Both the position numbers and the translations under genes were made by a program. DNA of 34,792 nt. Source: Bacillus sp. (in: firmicutes) (lineage in GTDB: Bacteria; Bacillota; Bacilli; Bacillales; Bacillaceae). Shown here one piece after another: positions 7,698 through 15,210 of the stretch. Location of the stretch: NCBI GenBank assembly GCA_031180805.1, contig JAPSLL010000045.1:1-34792 (forward strand), in the 5' to 3' direction. Position 1 is the first letter of the stretch. Every line of letters starts with the position of its first letter. The notes under the pieces were generated by a model. That model was not told the origin of the DNA. It searched no databases and was given only the letters and a program-made list of their open reading frames with translations.

Positions 7698-9023
7698 TTA
7701 ATAAGATAATCTTGTTACCATAAAATAAACACTTATTCCTAATCGTTTACATATGGTTACATAATGCATGAGCATTAAAAGGACAGCTCCCATATTCATC
7801 CCAATAATAATGCCCTCCATATTTAAAAAATCAATTGAGCCTAACAAATACATCATTGCAAACGAGATGAGATGTGACCAAATATTATGAAATAAGGCAT
7901 CCCTTACTAAGCCTAACCCTATTAAATATGCTTGCATTGGAATTATGAAAAAATGGAATAAAAAGTATGGCCATAACAGCTTCAAGTAGATGGCTGCTGA
8001 TGTTGAGTGGAAGAATAAATGTGTTAAAGGCTCTGCAAATAGATACATGGCAATAATACTAATTGTCCCATATAAAAACGTAATCATTAACGCTTGTTTG
8101 AGAAGTCGTACTAAGCGATATTGGTCTCTCTCAGCAAAAGCTTCTGATACATTTGGAATAAGCATGGTCATCAATGAATGTCCGATAAAGGCTGGAAAAA
8201 AACCTATAGACATTGCTACTCCTGCTAACATACCGTAATGCTCTGTAGCTATTACACTTGAAAAGCCAGCACCTATTAATGCCGCTTTTACTAGGAAAGG
8301 CTGGATAGCATGTGTTAAAGAGTGAAAAAGTCGTAATCCTGTAGTCGGAAGTGACACTGAAAGTAACGCCTTTCTCACTACTTTCCCATCGAGAAACTGC
8401 TTCGGTCCCTTACCAAGCATATGAAAATGAATAAAATAAACAGCTACTAAATATGTACAAACTAAGAGTTCACTAGCGACAAGCGTTGCTAATGCAATAA
8501 AAAGTGCCATTTGCAAATCAAATTGAAATGATTGATAAACCCATAACAGCAGGAATAATTGGGCAACCTTTTTGACAAAATTTGTTAAAGCAATTTTCCC
8601 CATATGTTGAATTCCCATAAAATATCCTCTTGCAATTGACGAGAAAGAAACGATTGGGATGAGGATAATCACTAACCATTTTACGTACGGATGATATCCA
8701 TTAAACACTGGAATATATGGAAGCAAAATCATTGTGACAGCAATAAAAACAGCTGTAAAACAAATTGTAATAAACAACGTATGCTTCAACATATGAAAAT
8801 GGGTCTCTCTTTTTTTCTCAGCAATAAATTTCGAGATGGAAATCGGTAATTCCAAGCTTGCAATCGTAACAATTAAAAATATAATCGGAAGGATCGACAT
8901 ATATAACCCCATACCTACCTCACCTAGTTCTCTTGCTAAAATCATATTAACAAAAAACTCTAGGCATTCTCCAAAAAAAGCAGCAATAACAAGAAGTAAT
9001 GTCCCTCGTACAAATGAATTCAT
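7698..9023 (-). CDS. ykvU: YkvU-like MOP-superfamily sporulation membrane protein, 441 aa
   Basis: Polytopic membrane protein of the MATE/MurJ/SpoVB (MOP) superfamily with about 12-14 transmembrane segments. The N-terminal pattern (FFGECLEFFVNMILARELGE, then GLYMSILPIIFLI) is characteristic of SpoVB-like proteins. ATG at 9023 follows AGGGGA with 9-nt spacing; the ATG at 9041 overlaps that site. B. subtilis YkvU is sporulation-expressed and lies next to stoA, as here. MOP relatives flip lipid-linked cell-wall precursors, so a role in spore envelope assembly is plausible, but no substrate is known. Confidence 0.85.
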   Translation of the reverse strand: MNSFVRGTLLLVIAAFFGECLEFFVNMILARELGEVGMGLYMSILPIIFLIVTIASLELPISISKFIAEKKRETHFHMLKHTLFITICFTAVFIAVTMILLPYIPVFNGYHPYVKWLVIILIPIVSFSSIARGYFMGIQHMGKIALTNFVKKVAQLFLLLWVYQSFQFDLQMALFIALATLVASELLVCTYLVAVYFIHFHMLGKGPKQFLDGKVVRKALLSVSLPTTGLRLFHSLTHAIQPFLVKAALIGAGFSSVIATEHYGMLAGVAMSIGFFPAFIGHSLMTMLIPNVSEAFAERDQYRLVRLLKQALMITFLYGTISIIAMYLFAEPLTHLFFHSTSAAIYLKLLWPYFLFHFFIIPMQAYLIGLGLVRDALFHNIWSHLISFAMMYLLGSIDFLNMEGIIIGMNMGAVLLMLMHYVTICKRLGISVYFMVTRLSY

Positions 9024-9148
9024 GATGAAATGTCCCCTCATAATAAACTAGTCCTTAGTTAATCTTTATGAGACAAGACATCTAAATAGTATTAAAATTC
9101 TAGTAAGAAGGAGGAATATTCTATCCAAAATACCTTACCAGCTTATAA

Positions 9149-9604
9149 CTATTCGTATAAACTAATTTCTCGCATCGCACCTAATACAATCATGTAGCCA
9201 TCCGGATCTTGTAAAGCAGCATTTTTAAATTCCTTGCCACCATGTGAACCTACATAAGGTTCTACAGCAACCTTCCCACCCTTAGAGTGAACCTCTTCTA
9301 CTAATAAATCTAAGTCATTCCAGCTAACATGGATAAATGTATCCCAACCAAAGTCTGGCCCTTCCCATTCAGTCGGATAATCATTTCGCTTTTTTGACGG
9401 TGAATTCGGTTTAACATCTTGAGAAGTTTTCGCTTGCTGTAAAATAAGAATCATCCCATCCCTTTCTACATGTCCCCAATCATCAACCTTACACCCTAAT
9501 ACATCACGGTAATATTTTTTGGATATTTTTAAATCAGAAACGAGTCTAACTTGAATCGTTTTTCCAAATTTCCCTTTTTCATTTAGTACGTGTCGCTCAC
9601 TCAA
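9149..9604 (-). CDS. VOC-fold (glyoxalase/bleomycin-resistance type) protein, 151 aa
   Basis: A single vicinal-oxygen-chelate domain with two beta-alpha-beta-beta-beta repeats: VRLVSDLKISKKYYRDVLGC in the first, WNDLDLLVEEVHSKGGKV followed by ALQDPDGYMIVLG in the second. The pattern of one domain of about 140 residues fits dimeric glyoxalase-like or antibiotic-binding proteins; the metal triad is not certain. The TTG start at 9604 is chosen because AGGAG (9617-9613) is 8 nt upstream; the ATG at 9631 lacks a site. It lies between ykvT and ykvU, an insertion relative to B. subtilis as I remember it. Substrate unknown. Confidence 0.8.
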   Translation of the reverse strand: MSERHVLNEKGKFGKTIQVRLVSDLKISKKYYRDVLGCKVDDWGHVERDGMILILQQAKTSQDVKPNSPSKKRNDYPTEWEGPDFGWDTFIHVSWNDLDLLVEEVHSKGGKVAVEPYVGSHGGKEFKNAALQDPDGYMIVLGAMREISLYE

Positions 9605-9666
9605 AATATCAACTCCTAAAAATGAATTCATATATGTAAATTCGATAAATCGAAGCTTTATCCTTT

Positions 9667-9703
9667 AAAAAAGAGTTTGGACATTTAGCCCAAACTCTTT
9701 TTT
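9667..9703 (-). terminator. Strong symmetric terminator after ykvT
   Basis: AAAAAAGAGTTTGG pairs perfectly with CCAAACTCTTTTTT around a 9-nt loop. It lies just past the stop of the gene at 9711-10313 and carries T-runs in both directions. Confidence 0.9.
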
Positions 9704-9710
9704 AAATAAA

Positions 9711-10313
9711 TTATTTCGCAAAGCGATGATTACCGATTGTTAGAGTTACTTTGCGTGTTTTGATCCAATCACTTTTCGCTGTTTTAGGGTTATAGAAATA
9801 TAAAGATTTATGTCCCATACCACGATATGCTAATGCTTCTTTAACAGCTTCCTTAGCTTCTGCATCAGCAGGTTTATTAATCGTTCTATTTTGTACTGGG
9901 GTAAACGCATAAGCCCCTTGGACATTTTGATAAACAACATCCTTCACATTATTCGGGAATAATGAACTATCTACTCGATTTAACACAACAGTTGCGACCG
10001 CAACCTTTCCTGCATATGGCTCACCTTTTGCTTCTGCATGAACAAGACGTGCTAATAAATCTCTATCTGCTGAAGTTAAACTTTCTGGAATCGTTAATTT
10101 TTCTCCAACTAATAATAAGTGTGAAGTTTTCTTATTTACTGACATCAATGTTTTAACTGGCACTCCATGCTTCTTCCCAATTAACCATAGCGTATCTCCC
10201 GCTGTAACTTGATGTGTTGTTGCAGCACTAGCTTTTGATTGTGGAGCTGTAATCGCAACTAGCGATAAAGCTAATGTTGAAACAGCAACAAGTTTTAAAA
10301 TTGTTTTTTTCAT
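9711..10313 (-). CDS. ykvT: Secreted LysM plus SleB/CwlJ-type cell wall hydrolase, 200 aa
   Basis: A Sec signal peptide (about 1-30, cleavage after SKASA) is followed by one LysM domain (about 34-76, HQVTAGDTLWLIGKKHGV) and a Hydrolase_2 (SleB/CwlJ) domain (about 82-200) with the presumed catalytic glutamate in RLVHAEAKGEPYAGKVAVA. SleB-type enzymes are lytic transglycosylases acting on peptidoglycan, often spore cortex; YkvT-like members are mostly vegetative or sporulation accessory hydrolases. ATG at 10313 follows GGAGG by 10 nt; the longer frame to 10361 has no site and would bury the signal peptide. Synteny supports YkvT. A sigma-A-like promoter is proposed at 10408-10436. Confidence 0.88.
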   Translation of the reverse strand: MKKTILKLVAVSTLALSLVAITAPQSKASAATTHQVTAGDTLWLIGKKHGVPVKTLMSVNKKTSHLLLVGEKLTIPESLTSADRDLLARLVHAEAKGEPYAGKVAVATVVLNRVDSSLFPNNVKDVVYQNVQGAYAFTPVQNRTINKPADAEAKEAVKEALAYRGMGHKSLYFYNPKTAKSDWIKTRKVTLTIGNHRFAK

Positions 10314-10407
10314 AGATTCGTAACCTCCTACGGTTCGTAATGTTTTGAAATAAGTAAGCAACTGTGTCTGTTATTTTTGCTACAAGTACTAGCCTAACAG
10401 GTTCATT

Positions 10408-10436
10408 TATGTAAAACATCCCTCAATTATTGGCAA
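10408..10436 (-). promoter_or_regulatory. Putative promoter of ykvT
   Basis: On the minus strand -35 TTGCCA (10431-10436) and -10 TACATA (10408-10413) are 17 bp apart, giving a leader of about 90 nt. The rest of the 10314-10665 gap is AT-rich; a weak hairpin at about 10490-10518 (GAGAT..CACAA/TTGTG..ATCTC) has no U-tract. Confidence 0.45.
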
Positions 10437-10665
10437 GATTACCATGATTTTATGAGGAAGCTAACGGACAAAAATCACTATATATAGGAGAGATCACACA
10501 AAAAGTTGTGAAAATCTCGCTTAGATCACCTTAGATTATCAAGCATATGCAGAATGATATTACTTCCATTGATTTGATTCTTTACATTTCTTAGAAAAAA
10601 ATAGATTGATATGCTCAAAGTACCGCGGAATAAAAAAGAATGCATTCTTTGTTAGGAATCCATTC

Positions 10666-11169
10666 ATGCTCGATAAAGATTTTGAAGAATTGGAAAAAAA
10701 GTTTAAACCAATGATTTTTCATGTTATGAAAAGGCTAAATATTTATCAAAATAAAGATGAATTTTATCAGATCGGATGTATAGCATTATGGGAGGCAGCA
10801 CTTCGTTTTGATAAAAATAAAGGGAAGTTTTCCTCCTTTGCGTATTCGTATATTGCTGGACGAATGAAAACTGAGCTCACAAAACAAGGATTACAGAAGA
10901 AATATCACGATCTAGTAAGGGAAATAGCGGATTGCAGAGAAGATTATCTTGAAGATTTTTCTTTTCTATACACTCATTCTATCATCGAAAGTCTTTCACC
11001 ATTATTAACATATAATCAACTAAAATGGCTAAAGGGTTATTGTCTTTATGAAAAAGCCCCGACTGAAATTGCAAAAGAAGAGTCTACATCGGTAGTAGCA
11101 GTGAAAGCATGGCGTAGAGATGCTCTCAAGAAACTTCGAAGCCATCAAATAAAGGAAAGATTAAAATAA
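10666..11169 (+). CDS. Small sigma-70-family protein, 167 aa
   Basis: Region 2-like sequence covers about residues 5-75 (KPMIFHVMKRLNI, DEFYQIGCIALWEAALRFD, then KGKFSSFAYSYIAGRMKTEL), followed by a region 4-like helix-turn-helix (about 110-162: LLTYNQLKWLKGYC, then APTEIAKEESTSVVAVKAWR). Lacking regions 1 and 3, it is like the short ECF or phage-type (Xpf-like) factors. ATG at 10666 has AGGA upstream; the TTG at 10606 does not. No anti-sigma gene is adjacent, unlike most ECF factors. It may direct a small regulon or be competence- or phage-derived; its target promoters are unknown. Confidence 0.75.
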   Translation: MLDKDFEELEKKFKPMIFHVMKRLNIYQNKDEFYQIGCIALWEAALRFDKNKGKFSSFAYSYIAGRMKTELTKQGLQKKYHDLVREIADCREDYLEDFSFLYTHSIIESLSPLLTYNQLKWLKGYCLYEKAPTEIAKEESTSVVAVKAWRRDALKKLRSHQIKERLK

Positions 11170-11204
11170 AATGCTGTAGACATATTTAGGGATTTAAAAA
11201 CAAA

Positions 11205-11233
11205 AGCCAAGAAGTACATTTAGCTTCTTGGCT
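11205..11233 (-). terminator. Terminator overlapping a stop codon
   Basis: AGCCAAGAAG pairs perfectly with CTTCTTGGCT around a 9-nt loop; on the minus strand TTTGTTTTT follows. The upstream arm includes the last sense codons of the gene at 11220-11414, and its TAA lies in the loop. Confidence 0.85.
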
Positions 11234-11414
11234 CTTGTAAATATCGGAAAAGCACACTTCCTCCCTGTTTTGCAATACCTCTAAAATGCTTAAAATCATC
11301 ACGCTTCACAAGAACAGTACGAAATGCCGAAAACTGCTCTTTACTTACGTGAAATTCATTGAGCTCCCCATTTTTCAGCTTGTCTAAAATTTCATGAATT
11401 GTCTGTTCATCCAT
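11220..11414 (-). CDS. Conserved-looking small protein, 64 aa
   Basis: I do not know the family. ATG follows AGGAGGAAG, an excellent ribosome-binding site. The charged sequence has an N-terminal amphipathic helix (DEQTIHEILDKLKNGEL), a central VSKEQFSAFRTVLVKRDDFKHF and a C-terminal strand-like GGSVLFRYLQEPRS. There are no cysteines and no membrane segment. It is monocistronic with its own terminator, whose stem uses the gene's own last codons. It lies convergent to the sigma-like gene and downstream of the patatin gene on the same strand, separated from it by 46 bp, so the two could be co-transcribed. Confidence 0.7.
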   Translation of the reverse strand: MDEQTIHEILDKLKNGELNEFHVSKEQFSAFRTVLVKRDDFKHFRGIAKQGGSVLFRYLQEPRS

Positions 11415-11460
11415 TTTTCTTCCTCCTAAACATTGTCATATATCAATCTTTTAATGTCGT

Positions 11461-12318
11461 TTAGCTATTTTTCAACCATTTTTCCAAACGAGTAAATTCT
11501 TTCTTTGCATCCTCCATCCCTAGTCTATACAAATCCTCAAGCTTTTTCTGATTATTTTCAATTCGCCCTACCCTAAATGGCACACTTGGTCTTATGACAA
11601 AAACCGAACCGTTCCTCTCCTGCTCTTCAATATATTGTAACGTTTCATTATACATTTCATATCTCGTTACTATAGCATTGATTAGCTTCGGATAATCTTT
11701 ATAGGCTTTCTTTAATATCCATCCAATATTTGATTTCTTCTTCCGGTAGTTCCCATATCTAGTTAAAATGATGATATTTTTATTAAAGCCATCTTGTTCA
11801 GCTTTTTTAATTGGGATCGAATCAACAATTCCACCATCTAACAGATTTTTACCATTATACTGTACGATTGGTGCAATAAATGGCAGCGAGCTTGAAGCTC
11901 GTAAAAGAGTTAGGATATTTTCCCCGTCCTCTTTTTTATTATAATAAACGGGAGTACCTGTTTGGCAATCTGTAGTTACAACGACAAACTCCTCTTTCGC
12001 ATCCTTAAAAGCAGCAAAGTCAAATGGCACTATTTTATTTGGTAATTCATCAAATATAAAGTCCATTCCAAACAATTGTCGCTTTTTCAAATAGTTTTTC
12101 ACTGAAAGATAGTTTGGATCCTTTACATAGTCAATATTAACCTTTCGATTTCTCCCCTTTTGTCGCGACAAATACGATGCACCAAAGCAAGCCCCCGCTG
12201 ACACCCCAATAACATATGGCGCATAAAAATCCTGTTCCATAAAATATTCTAATACACCGGCAGTATATATTCCCCTCATGCCTCCGCCTTCTAATATTAA
12301 ACCAGTTCTCTCAATCAT
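11461..12318 (-). CDS. Patatin-like phospholipase/acyl hydrolase, 285 aa
   Basis: Cytosolic serine acyl hydrolase of the RssA/NTE group. The oxyanion loop GGGMRGIYTAG lies near residues 11-21, the nucleophile serine in GVSAGA near 38-43, and the catalytic aspartate in LLDGGIVDSIP near 160. The Ser-Asp dyad is complete. Length is normal for bacterial single-domain patatins such as B. subtilis YqhO or YlbK, but I cannot choose between them. The start ATG follows a GGAGAG site. The natural substrate (phospholipid or lysophospholipid) is not established for this group. Confidence 0.88.
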   Translation of the reverse strand: MIERTGLILEGGGMRGIYTAGVLEYFMEQDFYAPYVIGVSAGACFGASYLSRQKGRNRKVNIDYVKDPNYLSVKNYLKKRQLFGMDFIFDELPNKIVPFDFAAFKDAKEEFVVVTTDCQTGTPVYYNKKEDGENILTLLRASSSLPFIAPIVQYNGKNLLDGGIVDSIPIKKAEQDGFNKNIIILTRYGNYRKKKSNIGWILKKAYKDYPKLINAIVTRYEMYNETLQYIEEQERNGSVFVIRPSVPFRVGRIENNQKKLEDLYRLGMEDAKKEFTRLEKWLKNS

Positions 12319-12794
12319 CTATTTAACGCTCTCCTTACATAAGTTACAATCCTTTATTCATTGCGCTCATCCTTCTCATAAGGCTTGTACCTCGAAAAAC
12401 AAACATTATATTCTCTGTAGGGATCGTAACTAGTTTTTTACTCTTTATCGTTTGACTAATTATTAATGGCCGATTTCGATTGAGTCTATGTCCCGCTTCT
12501 CTTTTATACCAACTTGATTAGAAATCAAATCTCTTAGAAAAAGCACTTATTAATTGGAAATAACAAATCACTCAAATCGTCTTACTATATTATCACTATT
12601 TTTTAATATAACATGATTTCACGATAATTTTCTTAAATAACGTCTTTAATCCCACAATCATTCCACTATTTGTAATTTTTTTATGATCATTTATATGAAA
12701 GGCTTTACTTACTTTAAAAAATAGTGTTAAATAGTTCTAATGAAGGAATCAATTTCTTCATAATGTCTATGGCTCAAGGCGCCGACAAATACTT

Positions 12795-12819
12795 AGAAGA
12801 TTTTAATCAAAAATCTTCT
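12795..12819 (+). other. Hairpin in the ykvS leader; rest of 12319-12844 empty
   Basis: AGAAGATTTT pairs perfectly with AAAATCTTCT around a 5-nt loop, 16 bp before the ykvS ribosome-binding site. No U-tract follows, so it is not an obvious terminator. In the remaining 500 bp I see no gene with a ribosome-binding site, no repeat and no convincing promoter. Confidence 0.4.
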
Positions 12820-12844
12820 TAAGAATATGTAAAGGAGCGAGGCA

Positions 12845-13033
12845 ATGAAAATCGCTAAAGTAGGTAGTATTATCGAATTTAAAGAAGGATTAACAGGTGT
12901 AGTCGAAAAGGTAAATGAAAATTCTGTTATTGTTGACTTAACATATATGGAAAATTTCAGCGATTTAGATCTTGATAGACGCACAGTTGTGAATCACAAA
13001 AATTACAAAATTATTAAAGATTCATTCTCTTAA
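12845..13033 (+). CDS. ykvS: YkvS-like DUF2187 protein, 62 aa
   Basis: A small KOW/SH3-like beta-barrel: KVGSIIEFKEGLTGVVEKVN, then ENSVIVDLTYM, ending VVNHKNYKIIKDS. This is the DUF2187 pattern of B. subtilis YkvS and relatives, whose function is unknown; the fold hints at nucleic-acid or protein binding. ATG follows AAAGGAGCGAGGCA. Gene order between ykvT and queF agrees with B. subtilis. Its stop codon is the first base triplet of an exceptionally long perfect hairpin. Confidence 0.85.
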   Translation: MKIAKVGSIIEFKEGLTGVVEKVNENSVIVDLTYMENFSDLDLDRRTVVNHKNYKIIKDSFS

Positions 13034-13080
13034 TATATGAAAAACGCGAAGAATATGTTCTTCGCGTTTTTCATATATTA
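13031..13080. terminator. Perfect 23-bp hairpin, bidirectional terminator
   Basis: Positions 13031-13053 and 13058-13080 are exact inverted complements around a TATG loop, with GC core ACGCGAAGAA and T5 on the right arm. The ykvS stop TAA is the outermost triplet. It could also terminate the coat gene's antisense side. Confidence 0.88.
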
Positions 13081-13205
13081 AGTTCCTTTTTCATGAACAT
13101 AACAATATAAGCCTCTATTTAATAGACTAAAGCAAATCTTTTATTGCTCTAACATTTATTCATTGCTTAAATACAGAAGCCAGACAAATTTAATAAAGTT
13201 TATTA

Positions 13206-13568
13206 TTATTTGTGTCTTCTTTTTACAGGTTTACAGCATGGGTTTCGTAAATCTCTTCCACAATCATATTCCTCAACATATGTTTCTTCAACTTCAGATT
13301 GAGTTACTGGATAATAATTTTCAACTCTAACAATATTTCTATTTACATGTTCAACATGTGTTGGATGCACTCGTCTAACAGTACGTCTATTAGTTGTAGT
13401 GTTTACAATATTCTCTGTCGGTTCAAAAATTGTTTCTACATCATTATCACCATTGTCAAATGCACCTAAGACGTTGTTATTATCTTCAGCATCAAATGCG
13501 CCTAAAACATTACCGTTATTACCATTATACCCTCTTCTGCCTGCACCATATACACTTCTACGGCCCAT
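13206..13568 (-). CDS. CotD-family spore coat protein, 120 aa
   Basis: The C-terminal half carries the CotD signature: VHPTHVEHVNRNIVRVENYY followed by PVTQSEVEETYVEEYDCG and a cysteine-rich end (NPCCKPVKRR). The N-terminal half is Gly/Asn-rich and holds an exact heptapeptide repeat NVLGAFD, twice. Coat proteins of this type are mother-cell-made and assembled in the inner coat. ATG follows AAAGGAGAG. I found no clear sigma-K promoter (mAC, about 17, CATAnnaTA) in the upstream 200 bp, so regulation is unproven. Family by motif; exact name uncertain. Confidence 0.75.
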   Translation of the reverse strand: MGRRSVYGAGRRGYNGNNGNVLGAFDAEDNNNVLGAFDNGDNDVETIFEPTENIVNTTTNRRTVRRVHPTHVEHVNRNIVRVENYYPVTQSEVEETYVEEYDCGRDLRNPCCKPVKRRHK

Positions 13569-13638
13569 TTAAATCTCTCCTTTTTACATAATTCCTTACA
13601 ATAACATACTATTAATAATAAAATTGATTGATATAGTC

Positions 13639-13848
13639 ATGAATCTATCAAGACGAAAATATGCTAATTCTCTAGAAGAAAAACTAAATGATTATTGGGT
13701 TATAACATAAAAATTAATTTTTCCTTTATCACAATATAACGAACGATTTTCGGATGTTAAAAAGGATGATTTCATTTATTTAATTTCTGATACAAACTAT
13801 AAAAACTCTATTTCCATACTTAACGTTAAGCGTCCCAATTACGTGTGA
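13639..13848 (+). pseudogene. Possible decayed small gene, one in-frame stop
   Basis: An ATG-initiated frame reads 23 codons (MNLSRRKYANSLEEKLNDYW and on) to a TAA, then continues in the same frame for 45 more codons (FSDVKKDDFIYLISDTNYKN is part) before TGA. Both halves look protein-like, with amphipathic composition, so a nonsense mutation in a roughly 68-aa gene is possible. There is no good ribosome-binding site and no family match. Chance is a real alternative in DNA this AT-rich. The rest of 13569-14027 contains only the hairpin at 13897. Confidence 0.25.
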
Positions 13849-13896
13849 AAAGAGGCTAAAAGCCTGGAAACAATCAGCTTAGAAAAAAAAACCAAA

Positions 13897-13937
13897 GACA
13901 GTCTGCACGTTTGTTTTCCAAATGATTACAGACTGTC
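13897..13937. terminator. Hairpin with 9-bp perfect stem
   Basis: GACAGTCTG pairs with CAGACTGTC around a 23-nt loop. It lies in the gap before the gene at 14028. A-run precedes it and ATTT follows, so terminator strength is uncertain. Confidence 0.4.
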
Positions 13938-14027
13938 ATTTCCATAAGTAATTATTTAAATAATTGACAAATTAACTAAATAATGTAAAATTTTAATCAA
14001 TTGAACTTACTTTAAGGAGGATTAGAT

Positions 14028-14345
14028 TTGAAAAAAATACTCTCGGCTTTGCTACCTGGAATTTTGATTTTTTTGCTAATATATATAGATGAAACAGCTT
14101 TTCCTAATAGCAAAAATATATTAATAGGAATATATCTGATTTTCCCAATTATTTATATAGTTCAAGGGATCATAAGTGCTAAATCCATAATAGTACTAGT
14201 AATTGGAATCGTTGTATCTGCTGTTGCTACAATTTTACCAACGGAATTATGGTACAATATGTCGAGTTTATTCATTCCCGTCATCATTTATAGTTTACTA
14301 GCATTATTATCTTTTTACGTAACGAATAAAATCATGACTAAATAA
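14028..14345 (+). CDS. Small integral membrane protein, 105 aa
   Basis: I do not recognise it. A TTG start follows TAAGGAGGATTAGAT, a strong ribosome-binding site. The product is almost entirely hydrophobic: four predicted helices (about 5-21, 29-49, 53-72, 80-100) and a short basic C-terminus (NKIMTK). Isoleucine content is very high. No conserved polar residues stand out inside the helices. It stands alone and points toward the convergent transporter remnant and queF. Confidence 0.65.
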   Translation: MKKILSALLPGILIFLLIYIDETAFPNSKNILIGIYLIFPIIYIVQGIISAKSIIVLVIGIVVSAVATILPTELWYNMSSLFIPVIIYSLLALLSFYVTNKIMTK

Positions 14346-14347
14346 AA

Positions 14348-14506
14348 TCATTTTATCGGCATACTTAAGTAGAAAAAAACTCCACACCACAACTGGAAAG
14401 CCCTTCCAAAACCATGATATGATAACAAAGCACTTATTAAAATAGGCGATGCTCCAATAGCACCGCCCATTTTTAAAGTAGCCCAAAACTTCAGACAACG
14501 ATCACG
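14348..14506 (-). pseudogene. C-terminal fragment of a transporter gene (MFS-like)
   Basis: A 52-codon frame without a start reads FWATLKMGGAIGASPILISA, then LLSYHGFGRAFQLWCGVFFY, ending LSMPIK. The GGAIG..P....LL..GF..AF arrangement is like the last helices of major-facilitator transporters. A stop lies five codons before FWATL, and nothing matching continues upstream, so this looks like the tail of a deleted gene. Similarity is by eye only. Confidence 0.4.
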
Positions 14507-14566
14507 TTATAACAATGTGTTGGCGTAATCAATATATAATTCTTTCGGTTATCAAGTAAATTTCAC

Positions 14567-15064
14567 TTACCGATTATCAACCTTTTCAGGATACAAATCA
14601 TGATTCATCAAACGATATGCTGCCATTTCCTCATATTTCGTTCCTGGTTTACCGTAATTTGTATAAGGATCAATCGAAATACCACCACGAGGAGTAAATT
14701 TCCCCCATACTTCAATGTAGCGTGGATCCATTAGTTCAATTAAATCATTCATAATGATGTTCATGCAGTCTTCATGGAAATCCCCATGATTCCGGAAGCT
14801 AAATAAATATAATTTTAACGATTTGCTTTCAACCATTTTTATATCTGGGATATAACTAATGTAAATTGTTGCAAAATCTGGTTGACCTGTAATTGGACAT
14901 AATGAAGTAAATTCAGGGCAATTGAATTTTACAAAATAATCTCGGTTCGGATGCTTGTTATCAAATGTTTCCAAAATTTGTGGAGCATACTCAAATAAAT
15001 AGTTTACTCCTTGATTTCCTAGAAGAGTAACATCTTGCATTTCTTCTTGTTTTCTACCTGCCAT
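14567..15064 (-). CDS. queF: NADPH-dependent preQ0 reductase QueF, 165 aa
   Basis: Cytoplasmic T-fold enzyme reducing 7-cyano-7-deazaguanine (preQ0) to preQ1, the last step before insertion into tRNA. Catalytic Cys and Asp are in [18 protein letters not shown], and the QueF signature follows in [20 protein letters not shown]. Length equals the unimodular B. subtilis type (165 aa). It follows queC-queD-queE but is separated from queE by 146 bp that include a hairpin repeat, so it may be partly uncoupled from the operon. Start ATG is preceded by AAAAGAGGAA. Confidence 0.97.
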   Translation of the reverse strand: MAGRKQEEMQDVTLLGNQGVNYLFEYAPQILETFDNKHPNRDYFVKFNCPEFTSLCPITGQPDFATIYISYIPDIKMVESKSLKLYLFSFRNHGDFHEDCMNIIMNDLIELMDPRYIEVWGKFTPRGGISIDPYTNYGKPGTKYEEMAAYRLMNHDLYPEKVDNR

Positions 15065-15117
15065 AATCGGATTCCTCTTTTCCTTCTTAATTTAATGCTT
15101 ATATATTTTTTACTACA

Positions 15118-15172
15118 GATGCTCGCTTTCCGAGAGGTTTGCTAATAAAGCAGGAGTCTCGAAATTAGCATC
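15118..15172. repeat. Hairpin repeat between queE and queF
   Basis: Nested stems GATGCT/AGCATC (15118-15123 with 15167-15172), CGAGA/TCTCG (15131-15135 with 15157-15161) and TGCT/AGCA form a 55-nt fold without a U-tract. Words such as GCTCGCTTTCCG and GGAGTCTCG echo the larger repeat at 27348-27468 and a widespread Bacillus intergenic repeat I remember. Confidence 0.45.
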
Positions 15173-15210
15173 CAAGTTGAAAACCAATAATCTCTAAAAA
15201 ATAGCCTAAT

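Noticed and set aside
10490-10518. Hairpin GAGAT..CACAA with TTGTG..ATCTC
   Set aside because: Interrupted stem, no U-tract and no known riboswitch core; c-di-AMP (ydaO) consensus looked for and not found.
12347-12517. 57-codon open frame on the minus strand upstream of the patatin gene
   Set aside because: No start codon or ribosome-binding site at its head and no recognisable family; probably chance in AT-rich DNA.
12724-12822. 33-codon GTG-initiated frame overlapping the ykvS leader hairpin
   Set aside because: No ribosome-binding site and no family resemblance; the hairpin is explained without it.
13500-13640. Sigma-K promoter for the CotD-like gene
   Set aside because: CATA-containing sites lack a properly spaced AC element.
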